64,000 nt of DNA from Synechocystis sp. PCC 7509 (GTDB lineage: Bacteria; Cyanobacteriota; Cyanobacteriia; Cyanobacteriales; Chroococcidiopsidaceae), in contig NZ_ALVU02000001.1 in the NCBI RefSeq assembly GCF_000332075.2, forward strand, positions 558,001 to 622,000, in the 5' to 3' direction. Below the pieces are notes generated by a model, which worked only from the letters and a program-made list of their open reading frames with translations, made no database searches and was not told the origin of the DNA. Below are positions 16,801 to 24,844 of the stretch, one piece after another (the first letter of the stretch is position 1; each line of letters begins with the position of its first letter). A program made the translations under genes and the position numbers.

Positions 16801-18121
16801 TACCGTAACCAACGATGGCTCTAGCACAGCTACTAATGTCCAAGTTACAGACCAACTCCCACCAACAATACAAGTAGCAGTTACATCAGTAGGAATCACT
16901 ACTACTCAAGGCTCAACTACCTACAATGCTACTACTCCTAATGTAGTATGGAATGTCGGTACACTAGCTCCTAATACAAGTGCCACTTTAACTATTCCTG
17001 CCACAAGGTTAACAGCCGACAATACATTAAACACTGCTGAAGTAACATTTTCAGACCAAAGCGATCCAGACTCAACTCCTGGCAATGGTCAAGTTGGCGA
17101 GGACGATCGTGATAGTGTAACAGTACCGAATCAATCTGTAGACTTAGCAGTAGCAAAAATCGTCAATAATTCAACGCCCAACGTAGGCGATAGCGTAATA
17201 TTCACTATTACAGTCACTAATCCTATTACTTCCCCAACTGCTGCTACAAATGTTGGTTTGTCTGACATCTTACCTCCAGGATTAACTTATCAGTCCAATA
17301 CAGTATCTACAGGTACATACAATAGCGGTACTGGGGTTTGGAGCATTGCCAGCCTAAACCCTGGGGTTACAGCTACCTTAACAATTACAGCTACAGTGGC
17401 AACGCCCGGTGCAAAGACCAACACGGCTCAACTAAGCGCCCTAGACCAAAACGATCCAAATTCAACGAACAATAGCAGTAGTGCGATCGTCACCCCCAAC
17501 TCGGTTCCTCCAAATCTGCTGTTAGTTAAACGCATCACAGCAGTTAATGGTGTAGACGTAACTGGGTTTCAAGATGGAGTTGATAGCCCAACTACCGATC
17601 CTAATTATGTCGGTACTCCCAAAGCCGTTGAAGATAACGATCCTCTTTGGCCTGCTCCAAATACAACCTCTCTGCGAGGTGCGATCAATAGCAGCACGAT
17701 CGCACCAACGGTTAGTTTTAAACCTGGCGATGAAATAGAATATACAATTTATTTCCTGAACAATGGGGCATCTCAGGCAACGAATGTCAGTATTTGCGAC
17801 TTCGTGCCAGCAAACCAAACCTTTGTTAGTACAGGTTACGATAGCTCGCTTCTTAGTGCTGATGCTGGGGGATTATTCGGCACTAATTATGGGATTGTCA
17901 TCCAAAGTGCTAATGGTGCTGCGCCCGTAAAAGCGACTAATGTATCTGATAGCGATCGCGGTCAATTCTATAACTCTAGTTTTCCGATTGCTTGTAACAA
18001 GGGATCAACTAATGGCAAAGGTGCAGTGGTGGTCAATATCGGTACTATTCCTAACGCTACGGGTGCTGGTGCGCCTGCCAATTCCTACGGTTTTATCCGT
18101 TTTAAAGCCAAAATTGATTAG
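13853..18121 (+). CDS. giant secreted multi-DUF11 protein, 1422 aa
   Basis: After a long N-terminus (about 60 residues with a hydrophobic core at 43-58 ending SSPVQA) comes a 350-residue beta-rich domain (VLWAGLYWGADSSAG, then WSLVVVYRDTSQPTRNLTVF), then about seven DUF11 domains. Their starts share the pattern ADLSLTKIVNNASPNIGDN. Several domains end with an acidic DPDSTP-type segment, and two carry a close Cys pair (GWTC with VTCT; GWTC with VSCT). An ATG at 13967 (residue 39) would give a conventional signal peptide and is a real alternative start. No C-terminal anchor. It closes the surface block, 147 bp after the beta-helix gene. Probable adhesive or structural surface fibre. Confidence 0.75.
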   Translation: MKTKQQLLHKYLLAPSQHLSHQRWLVGSLQRGKNNALKMGKGIQIVGLAAVLLGLSSPVQAAVIRNFTSRFSTNDTGDIQIVGNSSVTCSTTLGSAASSCTSALNGGTTGGLLNNNSYFMTNVDVDADSTTFNSSSANIVLPTGATVLWAGLYWGADSSAGAAQTTSPTVPAGSAAPNATQRNTVRLATPATGGYTTITATQLDADNSSGNDYQGFANVTSLIQAGGGGTYTVGNVQVGTGVDHQAGWSLVVVYRDTSQPTRNLTVFDGYAVVNTTTPNVSFTVSGFTTPPSGAVTAKIGAVAYEGDRGSTGDNLNFNGTTLTDAQNPTGNFFNSSISRTGSNLTNKNPNNVNQLGFDIDIISLSNPSNSVLGNNATSATINLTTSTTNGEFYQPGVITTAIDIFAPIVAGNINKSVSDLNGGTVLPGDILEYTVTVANTGQDGALNNVLTDPIPTNTTYLPGSLQITAGANTGAKTDTATDDQANYDSLNNRVVFRLGTGATGTAGGTLAPTNSTTIKFRVQVNAATPNSTILSNQATVAYRAQTLGTDFTAQSDGDSATSGVQPTNVIVTLPDMAIAKSHTGNFNKGQTGTYTLTATNLGPGTTNGTVTISDTLPTGLTPTAATGTGWTCTISGQVVTCTRSDALAATTSYPPITLTVNVAVNAPASITNTATVSGGGQANTTNDSVNDATTIDPLADLSLTKIVNNASPNIGDNVTFTVTLNNVGPDSATGVSVSDLLPAGLTFVSATPSQGTYVSNTGVWTVGTVGTAVNANSATLQIVATVATAGAKTNTAQVSASGQQDPDSTPNNNVATEDDQASVTVTSQNTDLSITKTDSPDPVIAGADLTYAIAVTNNGSATATNATMSDPLPIGTTFQSITTPPGWTCTTPAIGSNGTVSCTNPSFVVGSANFTVVVRVAPTTANNSSLSNTATISSTTSDPIAANNSSTQATTVQQSADLRLTKVSTPASPTVGGTFDYTITVTNDGSSTATNVQVTDQLPPTIQVAVTSVGITTTQGSTTYNATTPNVVWNVGTLAPNTSATLTIPATRLTADNTLNTAEVTFSDQSDPDSTPGNGQVGEDDRDSVTVPNQSVDLAVAKIVNNSTPNVGDSVIFTITVTNPITSPTAATNVGLSDILPPGLTYQSNTVSTGTYNSGTGVWSIASLNPGVTATLTITATVATPGAKTNTAQLSALDQNDPNSTNNSSSAIVTPNSVPPNLLLVKRITAVNGVDVTGFQDGVDSPTTDPNYVGTPKAVEDNDPLWPAPNTTSLRGAINSSTIAPTVSFKPGDEIEYTIYFLNNGASQATNVSICDFVPANQTFVSTGYDSSLLSADAGGLFGTNYGIVIQSANGAAPVKATNVSDSDRGQFYNSSFPIACNKGSTNGKGAVVVNIGTIPNATGAGAPANSYGFIRFKAKID

Positions 18122-18193
18122 TCCCCCTGTTATAACTAAAAAGCTTTATGGTGGAAAAGTTAGAATTTAGCTGCTTATTCCTCATTTTTAACT

Positions 18194-20773
18194 ATGTCTC
18201 ATTCTTATTTTGATAACGAAGCTAATAGCCACAAATCGTTTGAGTTACCTGGCTCAAAACCTCATTACAACCCCGATCGCCCTGGACAAGTTGAGCATAT
18301 TTTTTTAGACCTCAATTTGGACATCTCTAATCAAAGTTATACGGGGATTTGTAAAGTCGCTCTTAAACCAATAACAACGGGAATTAATCGTTTATCTTTA
18401 GATGCGGTTAATCTCAATATTCAGTCGGTAGATGTTGATGGGATACCGCAAAGCTTTGATTACGATGATACTAAGTTAGATATTCGTTTAGAAACAGCAA
18501 CGGAAGCTGGGAAAGTAATTAAAATTGCGATCGCCTATTCTGTAGAAAAACCCCAACGCGGACTCTACTTTATTACTCCTGACGATCATTACCCCAACAA
18601 ACCAACCCAAGTTTGGACGCAAGGAGAAGATGAAGACTCGCGCTATTGGTTTCCTTGCTTTGACTATCCCGGACAATTAGCTACTTCAGAAATTAGAGTC
18701 CGAGTACCTAGTAATATGAAAGCTATTTCTAACGGACGCTTAGTTGAAACTCAACAGGACGGGGATGCGAAGATTTACCACTGGTTGCAAGAACAAGTAC
18801 ATCCTACTTATTTAATGACTTTAGCAGTAGGAGATTTTGCCGAAATTGAGGACGAATGGCAAGGCAAACCTGTAACTTACTACGTGGAAAAAGGTAGGGA
18901 AGAAGACGCACAGCGCAGTATGGGTAAAACTCCCCGGATGATAGAGTTTTTTAGCGAAAAATATGGCTACTTGTATCCTTTCCCCAAATACGCCCAAGTC
19001 TGCGTTGACGATTTTATTTTTGGCGGGATGGAAAATACTTCTACAACGTTGCTCACTGATCGCTGTTTGCTAGACGAAAGAGCAGCTTTAGACAATCGTA
19101 ATACGGAAAGCTTAGTTGCTCATGAACTGGCTCATCAATGGTTTGGCGACTTGGTAGTTATTAAACATTGGTCGCACGCTTGGATTAAAGAAGGGATGGC
19201 TTCGTATTCCGAGGTGATGTGGACGCAAGAAGAATACGGAAATCAAGAAGCAGCTTACTATCGTTTGCTTGAAGCCCGTAACTATTTAGCTGAAGATAGC
19301 AGCCGTTACCGTCGCCCGATTGTTACCCATATTTACCGCGAAGCGATTGAATTATACGATCGCCATCTCTACGAAAAAGGTTCTTGCGTGTACCATATGA
19401 TTCGCGCTTTATTGGGTGACGATTTGTTTTGGCAAGCAATTCAAACTTTTGTTCGAGACAACGCCCACAAAACTGTAGAAACTATCGATTTATTACGCGC
19501 CATTGAAAAAGCTTCCGGGCGCAACTTGCTGTTTTTATTTGATCAGTACGTTTATCGCGGCGGACATCCCGATTTTAAAGTTGCTTACACTTGGGACGGA
19601 GACAGCAAACTAGCCAAAGTTACTGTTACGCAAACTCAAGTTAAAGAAGGTAGTAATACGGATTTATTCGATCTAAAAATTCCAATTACTTTTGGTTATA
19701 CCCAGAACGAGTCTAAAACCTTCCCCGTGCGAATTTTTGAACGCGAACAAAGTTTTTACTTTCCTTTAGCTGAAAAGCCCCAGTTTGTTAGCTTTGATGC
19801 TGGAAATAATTACTTAAAAACTGTGGTTTTAGAGTACGCTTTACCAGAATTGCAAGCACAATTGGAGTTTGACAAAGATCCCGTTTCACGGATTTATGCT
19901 GCTATTGCGATCGCCCTTAAAGGCGGATTAGAAGCAGTTAAGGCGCTGACTAAAGCTTTAAAGAGCGATGATTTTTGGGGGGTAAGGGTTGAAGTTGCTA
20001 AAGTTTTAGGTGAAATTAAGCTAGACCAAGCTTTTGATGGTTTAGTAGCGGGTTTGCAAGATGAAGATGCTTTAGTTCGTCGGGCGGTAATTGAAGCTTT
20101 GGCACAAATTAAAACTAAAGCTAGTTACAAAGCAATTAAACCCTTTATCAAAGCTGGCGATCCTAGCTACTACGTGGAAGCGGCGGCGGCTAGAGCAATT
20201 GGCGCGATCGCATCGGTAGATTTTGATGAGGAATCAAAAGAGAAAAAAGCTATTAAGCTGCTTAATAACGTACTAGAAGAAAAAGCAGGTTGGAACGAAG
20301 TAGTGCGATCGGGCGCAATTGCTGGGCTGAGTCAATTAAAAACTTCCTCCGAAGCCCTAGATATTATCTTGCAATATACTAAACCTGGTGTTCCTCAAGC
20401 CTTGCGTTTGGGGGCTATTCGGGCATTAGGTAGTATTTCGGCGGGTCAAACTCCAGTTCACTTAGAACGGATATTAGAACGTTTAGACGGGTTATCTGTA
20501 GAAACGTTTTTCTTAACCCAAGTTTCGGTAGTTGTCGCTTTAGGACAAATGGAAACCATCAAAGCGGTGGCTATTTTGAACGCTTTAGCCAGCCAAACCC
20601 CTGATGGTAGAGTGCGACGTATGGCGGAAGAAGCCGTACAACAAGTACAAGCAAAATCTGGTTCTTTGCAAGCAACAAAACAACTGCGGGAAGAACTCGA
20701 TCAACTTAAAAAAGACAATCAGCAACTCCTAAGCCGCTTAGAAACATTGGAGGCTAAATCAGTTAGTAGTTAA
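18194..20773 (+). CDS. M1 family aminopeptidase with HEAT repeats
   Basis: Zinc aminopeptidase of 859 residues. It has the substrate-anchoring GGMENTS motif near residue 277 and the zinc site HELAHQWFGD near 310 with the downstream Glu in WIKEGMASYSE, together the HExxH-(18)-E of M1 peptidases. Residues from about 555 to 800 are HEAT-like helical repeats (for example VRRAVIEALAQIKTKASY), and the last 30 are a coiled coil (LREELDQLKKDNQQLLSRL). No signal peptide, so cytosolic peptide trimming is likely. The start is the first ATG of the frame. It stands between the surface block and a mobile patch. Confidence 0.9.
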   Translation: MSHSYFDNEANSHKSFELPGSKPHYNPDRPGQVEHIFLDLNLDISNQSYTGICKVALKPITTGINRLSLDAVNLNIQSVDVDGIPQSFDYDDTKLDIRLETATEAGKVIKIAIAYSVEKPQRGLYFITPDDHYPNKPTQVWTQGEDEDSRYWFPCFDYPGQLATSEIRVRVPSNMKAISNGRLVETQQDGDAKIYHWLQEQVHPTYLMTLAVGDFAEIEDEWQGKPVTYYVEKGREEDAQRSMGKTPRMIEFFSEKYGYLYPFPKYAQVCVDDFIFGGMENTSTTLLTDRCLLDERAALDNRNTESLVAHELAHQWFGDLVVIKHWSHAWIKEGMASYSEVMWTQEEYGNQEAAYYRLLEARNYLAEDSSRYRRPIVTHIYREAIELYDRHLYEKGSCVYHMIRALLGDDLFWQAIQTFVRDNAHKTVETIDLLRAIEKASGRNLLFLFDQYVYRGGHPDFKVAYTWDGDSKLAKVTVTQTQVKEGSNTDLFDLKIPITFGYTQNESKTFPVRIFEREQSFYFPLAEKPQFVSFDAGNNYLKTVVLEYALPELQAQLEFDKDPVSRIYAAIAIALKGGLEAVKALTKALKSDDFWGVRVEVAKVLGEIKLDQAFDGLVAGLQDEDALVRRAVIEALAQIKTKASYKAIKPFIKAGDPSYYVEAAAARAIGAIASVDFDEESKEKKAIKLLNNVLEEKAGWNEVVRSGAIAGLSQLKTSSEALDIILQYTKPGVPQALRLGAIRALGSISAGQTPVHLERILERLDGLSVETFFLTQVSVVVALGQMETIKAVAILNALASQTPDGRVRRMAEEAVQQVQAKSGSLQATKQLREELDQLKKDNQQLLSRLETLEAKSVSS

Positions 20774-20823
20774 ACGCTGAATCTTTAAGGGCGATCGCTC
20801 AATTCCCCAAACCCAACGCCGCA

Positions 20824-21675
20824 ATGATTGACAACATCTCCAAATTTCTGATTGAGCAGTACAGCGCCGATTTTGCCGCTTGGTTATTGGGAGAAGCGAT
20901 CGCTCTAACTACCATCAATCCTACCGAACTTAATGTTGAACCCATCAGGGCAGATTCAGTAATGTTACCGCAATCGAGTCAAATTATCCTCCATACTGAG
21001 TTTCAGACAGTCAGCGACTCGACAATGCCTTTTCGGATGGCAGATTATTATTTACGCTTAAAACGCAAGTTTCCAGAGCGAGATATTCACCAAGTAGTAA
21101 TTTATCTTAAACCCACAAATTCGGATTTAGTCAGACAAACAAGCTATCAAACCGCCGTAATGACTCATCAGTTTAGAGTAATTAGGTTATGGGAAGAACC
21201 ATTAGAGGTATTTTTAAGTACGCCAGGACTATTACCCTACGCAGTATTGAGTCGAGCCACAGATAAGGAAAGAGTGTTAGCTCAGGTGTTGGGGGAGTTA
21301 GAGCAGATTGCAGACCCTAGAGAACAGAGTAATTTAGTCGCGGCAACGAGTATCTTGGCGGGGTTAGAATTAAATGAACAGACAATCCGACAATTGATGA
21401 GGAGTCCAGTCATGCGCGAGTCTACAATGTATCAGGCTATTTTACGCGAAGGCGAAGAACGAGGATTAGAACAAGGATTAGAACAAGGCTTGATAGAAGG
21501 TCGCACCGTTGGAGAGAGAGAATTAGTCCTTAAGCAACTTACTCGTAAGTTGGGTAGCTTATCACCTCAATTAACTGCAACAGTAAGCAATCTAACTCTA
21601 GAAAGATTAGAAGCTTTGGCGGAAGATTTGTTAGATTTTACCAGCGCGGCGGATTTGGATTCTTGGTTAGACTAA
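20824..21675 (+). CDS. Rpn-family PD-(D/E)XK nuclease with DUF4351 tail (copy 1)
   Basis: A protein of 283 residues from the Rpn/putative transposase group. The N-terminal nuclease core shows RADSVM and ILHTEFQT, fitting the D and ExQ positions of this PD-(D/E)XK subgroup, with MADYYLRLKRKFP next. Near residue 215 is a short duplicated GLEQGLEQGLIEGR linker, followed by a DUF4351 domain (VLKQLTRKLGS to LDSWLD). Relatives promote recombination or occur as cyanobacterial dispersed families. A close inverted paralogue lies at 22328-23155. It starts with ATG 50 bp after the aminopeptidase and after a HIP1 site. Confidence 0.75.
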   Translation: MIDNISKFLIEQYSADFAAWLLGEAIALTTINPTELNVEPIRADSVMLPQSSQIILHTEFQTVSDSTMPFRMADYYLRLKRKFPERDIHQVVIYLKPTNSDLVRQTSYQTAVMTHQFRVIRLWEEPLEVFLSTPGLLPYAVLSRATDKERVLAQVLGELEQIADPREQSNLVAATSILAGLELNEQTIRQLMRSPVMRESTMYQAILREGEERGLEQGLEQGLIEGRTVGERELVLKQLTRKLGSLSPQLTATVSNLTLERLEALAEDLLDFTSAADLDSWLD

Positions 21676-21760
21676 TTGATTTAACTAACGCCTAATTTTC
21701 GAGCATTGATGAGAAGTCTAAAATGTATCAATCTCTATCAATTATTTGAGGTGTTGAATC

Positions 21761-22219
21761 ATGGATAGAGAAGAATTGATTAGAAAGTACGCTGGAGGGG
21801 AAAAAGATAAGACTGGTAGGAAAATTCAAGTTAACTGGATCGATAGAGTCGATAAAGGAATTATTTACCATCAAGCCGACTTCTCCAACTCCTATTTCGA
21901 GTTGAGTGGGTTCGACGAATGTGACTTGAGCTTTACTAAATTCGTCCGCGCCCGTATGTATGAAAGTGGTTTCTTCAAAAGTTATATGCCAGGGGCTGAT
22001 TTTAGAGGCGCTACGTTTGGACAGTGTAGATTCACTGATGTCGATTTTAGAGCTGCTATCTTTAAAAATACTACTGTTAGTGAAACCAGATTTAAAAGAT
22101 GCAACCTCGCCTATGCCGATTTTACGGGGGCTAGGGAATTCAATCTGAGTGATTGTATAGAATGTCTGTTTCAAGAAACTATCCTGCCCGACGGTAGTAT
22201 TCGTACTGATGATATTTAA
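21761..22219 (+). CDS. pentapeptide-repeat protein, 152 aa
   Basis: A protein of 152 residues with consecutive A(D/N)LXX-like pentapeptides from about residue 45 to 135 (for example ADFRGATFGQCRFTDVDFRA), which fold as a right-handed quadrilateral beta-helix. The first 40 residues are charged and not repeated. Function is unknown; some family members mimic DNA, most are uncharacterised. GAGGTG at 21749-21754 precedes the ATG. It lies between two inverted Rpn-family genes, and the same 5' sequence recurs at 23535-23574. Confidence 0.75.
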   Translation: MDREELIRKYAGGEKDKTGRKIQVNWIDRVDKGIIYHQADFSNSYFELSGFDECDLSFTKFVRARMYESGFFKSYMPGADFRGATFGQCRFTDVDFRAAIFKNTTVSETRFKRCNLAYADFTGAREFNLSDCIECLFQETILPDGSIRTDDI

Positions 22220-22327
22220 ACTAAATATTTCTGTTGTATCAGCTAAAAATGAAGCCGTTGAATCATTAGCGTTAATCCAATTCAAGATTTTATAAAGCTC
22301 TTTGCCATTATCTACAAGGCGATCGCA

Positions 22328-23155
22328 TTACCCTAACCAAGATTCCAAATCCTCAACGCTTGTAAAATCAAATATCACCTCCGCTAAAGTCTCCAATTCC
22401 TCAAGATTTAGATCGCTGACTTTTGTAGTTATATCTGATGGTAAATTACCCAATTTCCTAGTAAGCAACTTGAGAACTAAGGCTCTTTCTCCGTCAGTAC
22501 GACCTTCCGCCCGACCTTCCGCCCGACCTTCGCGTAAAATAAATTGATACATCGTAGACTCTCGCATCACTGGACTCCTGATTAGTCGTCGAATTGTCTG
22601 TTGCTCTAATTCTAATCCTGCTAATATACTTGTCGCTGCTATTAAATTGCTCTGTTCTCTGGGGTCGGTAATCTGCTCTAACTCCTGCACTACTTGCGCT
22701 AACACGCTTTCTTTCTCTGTTGTGCGACTTAACACGGCGTAAGGTGACAATCCTGGACTACTCAAAAACACTTCTACTGGTTCTTCCCATAAGCGAATGA
22801 CGCGAAACTGGTGAGTCATCACAGGAGTTTGATAGCTCGTTTGTCTAACTAAATCCGAATTCGTCCTTTTGAGGTAAATTACTACTTGTTGAATAGTTTG
22901 CTCTGGAAACTTGCGTTTTAAGCGCAGATAATAATCTGCCATCCGAAAGGGCATTGTTTCATCACTAGCGGTTTGAAACTCAGTATGGAGAATCACATCG
23001 GTTGATTGCAATAGCATTACTGAATCGGCGCGAATTGGTTCTACATTCAGTTCGGTGGGATTAATAGTAGTGAGACTAATTGATTCACCTAATAACCAAG
23101 CGGCAAAATCCGTAGAATATTGTTCAATGAGAAACTTAGAGATGTTGTCAATCAC
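22328..23155 (-). CDS. Rpn-family PD-(D/E)XK nuclease with DUF4351 tail (copy 2)
   Basis: A 275-residue paralogue of the gene at 20824, very similar along its whole length, in opposite orientation and with a GTG start. The nuclease motifs RADSVM and ILHTEFQT are intact. The linker differs: this copy has AEGRAEGR repeats encoded by an imperfect CCTTCCGCCCGA repeat near 22503-22528. The C-terminal DUF4351 domain is complete. The two copies point toward each other around the pentapeptide gene, so the patch is an inverted duplication, possibly produced by the activity of the family itself. Confidence 0.75.
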   Translation of the reverse strand: MIDNISKFLIEQYSTDFAAWLLGESISLTTINPTELNVEPIRADSVMLLQSTDVILHTEFQTASDETMPFRMADYYLRLKRKFPEQTIQQVVIYLKRTNSDLVRQTSYQTPVMTHQFRVIRLWEEPVEVFLSSPGLSPYAVLSRTTEKESVLAQVVQELEQITDPREQSNLIAATSILAGLELEQQTIRRLIRSPVMRESTMYQFILREGRAEGRAEGRTDGERALVLKLLTRKLGNLPSDITTKVSDLNLEELETLAEVIFDFTSVEDLESWLG

Positions 23156-23534
23156 TGGTAAAGCATTGAGGAGAAAAGCAGGACTACTTTATCTTACATA
23201 GCTGTGTAACGGCTGTTCCCGATGCAGGAGAACACACGGGTTTGTTTTACTAATAGCAAAAACAACTTGCAGACGGCGGCAATTGAACGCAATATTAGAG
23301 CGATTTCTTCTACTTATCTAAGTGTTCGCCGTTCAGGGTGGCGGTGAAATTATCGCCTGTAAAGTAGCGAATACTGTTTTTGGTAAAAGTATAATTATCA
23401 AAGCCCCAAAAGCTGTCAATTGCAACAGTGATAAGTTCTCTGGAGTATAAACCAAGTCTCCATAACCAAACAGAAACACTTCGGGATTGAGTAAATCTGA
23501 CCAAATATTGGTTGCTATAGTATTGAGGTCATTG
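23156..23534. other. 379-bp unassigned stretch upstream of Rpn copy 2
   Basis: No recognisable gene. Short open frames on both strands (for example minus 23310-23504) give no family I know. It lies between Rpn copy 2 and a truncated pentapeptide gene start and is probably debris from rearrangement. Confidence 0.4.
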
Positions 23535-23574
23535 ATTATTTGAGGAGTTGAGTCATGGATAGAGAAGAATTGAT
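23535..23574 (+). pseudogene. truncated second copy of the pentapeptide gene start
   Basis: These 40 bp match 21741-21780 at 38 positions, covering the ribosome-binding region, the ATG (23555) and the first codons of the pentapeptide gene. Homology stops abruptly at 23574, where transposase sequence begins. It is the stump of a duplicated gene cut by an insertion or deletion. Confidence 0.7.
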
Positions 23575-24028
23575 ACTAAGTTGCAGTCAGAGGTAGTAAA
23601 TGCCCGCGATAAACAAACGTATTTCGGAGGATTAGACTACAAAACAAAGGAATTTCTCACTTACGTGGCTAAAAAAGGTGATTCCCAAAACACGATCAAT
23701 TTCTTGGAATATCTCCGTTCACAGCGCCCAGGAGCAAAACTTTTAATAAGTTGGGATGGTGCAAGTTACCACCGTTCGCAGCAAATCAAAGATTATTCAG
23801 CTTCATAATTTCACACCAGAGCAATGGTTGATTGTTTGTGAATGGTTTGCTCCCAATGCTCCACAACAAAATCCTGTAGAAGATATCTAGTTACAAGCAA
23901 AGAGATTGGTTCGAGAATTTTACTTTTTCTGTTCTTCTTTCTCTGTAGTCGAGGCATTATTTGAATTAGCAATTCACCGTCAATTTTTTGACTTTCCTAA
24001 GCTACGTGAATATGGTGTTTTCTCATGA
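23575..24028 (+). pseudogene. IS630-family transposase remnant (C-terminal part, frameshifted)
   Basis: The first segment translates to an IS630 DDE core (RDKQTYFGGLDYKT, then LLISWDGASYHRSQQIKDY with the second catalytic Asp). Near 23788-23810 the frame shifts, and the second segment continues with FAPNAPQQNPVEDI, where the expected Trp codon is TAG (23888-23890). After that stop the typical tail LQAKRLVREFYFF to KLREYGVFS follows, ending at 24028. The N-terminal half is missing. Dead element with at least two disabling mutations. Confidence 0.85.
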
Positions 24029-24149
24029 ATGATTTAGGATTGCTATAGTTTTAATTGTAAATGGTAGAGTGGGGCGGCTTCTGCGGGATCTAGTCGGCTA
24101 CACTGCCTACACAAGTTACGATAAATAGGATAATCCGCTTAATTATTTT

Positions 24150-24512
24150 ATGGCATCCCTTAATCGCAAGTCTTCGGACTCGACTAAATCGAAGGAAACT
24201 CGTTTTGTTTATCGAGAGTTTGGCGATAGTAATCCAGCTTTAGAAAGGGGAGTTGCGGCCTTACCCCCGGCGGAGCAAAATGTCAGAATCCAAGCTTCTC
24301 GTAAAGGACGTAAGGGTAAGACTGTTACTGTAATTACTGGGTTTCAAGCAAAAAATGAAACCTTAAATGAACTTGTGAAAAAGTTAAAAACCCAGTGCGG
24401 TACGGGGGGAACAGTTAAAGAAAATGAAATTGAAATCCAAGGAGAACACACCCAAAAGCTTTTACAGATTTTGACGCAGTTGGGCTATAAAGCTAAAATT
24501 AGTGGCGGTTAA
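24150..24512 (+). CDS. SUI1/YciH translation initiation factor-like protein
   Basis: A protein of 120 residues with the eIF1/SUI1 fold in its last 80: VRIQASRKGRKGKTVTVITG, then LKTQCGTGGTVKENEIEIQG and LQILTQLGYKAKISGG. Bacterial YciH relatives act on start-site fidelity on the small ribosomal subunit, and the same is likely here. The N-terminal 40 residues are polar and variable. Complete length for the family and a monocistronic setting. Confidence 0.88.
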   Translation: MASLNRKSSDSTKSKETRFVYREFGDSNPALERGVAALPPAEQNVRIQASRKGRKGKTVTVITGFQAKNETLNELVKKLKTQCGTGGTVKENEIEIQGEHTQKLLQILTQLGYKAKISGG

Positions 24513-24633
24513 AAGGCAATTCTATCTATATAGAGATGCTAAAAATGCTAATTTGTGACATCTTGAAAAAGTAGTATAGTAGCTGCGATCGCTTATTGAC
24601 ACGATCATTTTAGCGGCTACAAGGAAGATTGCT

Positions 24634-24795
24634 ATGGATATTATTCGCTTACTAGCTGCAATTTTTTTACCTCCTCTAGGGGTTTTCCTCCAGGTAGGGA
24701 TAGGAACAGATTTTTGGATAAATATTGTTTTAACGCTGTTTGGCTATGTTCCGGGAATTATCCATGCAGTATGGATAATACTATCTAAAAAGTAA
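24634..24795 (+). CDS. PMP3/YqaE-type small membrane protein, 53 aa
   Basis: A short gene beginning MDIIRLLAAIFLPPLGVFLQ and containing two hydrophobic helices (about 4-20 and 29-50) joined by GIGTDFW, then YVPGIIHAVWII. This is the complete PMP3 (UPF0057) pattern, including the FLPPLGVF and GxIHA motifs. Family members sit in the cytoplasmic membrane and are linked to salt and cold stress and to membrane potential. AAGGAAG at 24620-24626 precedes the ATG. It ends just before a HIP1 hairpin. Confidence 0.88.
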   Translation: MDIIRLLAAIFLPPLGVFLQVGIGTDFWINIVLTLFGYVPGIIHAVWIILSKK

Positions 24796-24803
24796 AGAAT
24801 AAA

Positions 24804-24832
24804 GCGATCGCTTCTTTAACAAAAGCGATCGC
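24804..24832. terminator. hairpin built from two HIP1 octamers
   Basis: Two GCGATCGC octamers (24804-24811 and 24825-24832) can pair, extended by flanking TT/AA to a 10-bp stem around a short loop. It lies between the convergent PMP3-like and dienelactone hydrolase genes, the expected place for a bidirectional terminator. No strong T-run follows on either strand. Confidence 0.45.
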
Positions 24833-24844
24833 ACTTAGTATTGT

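Noticed and set aside
21728-22285. 185-codon minus-strand frame
   Set aside because: Antisense to the pentapeptide-repeat gene; periodicity mirrors the repeat of the true gene.
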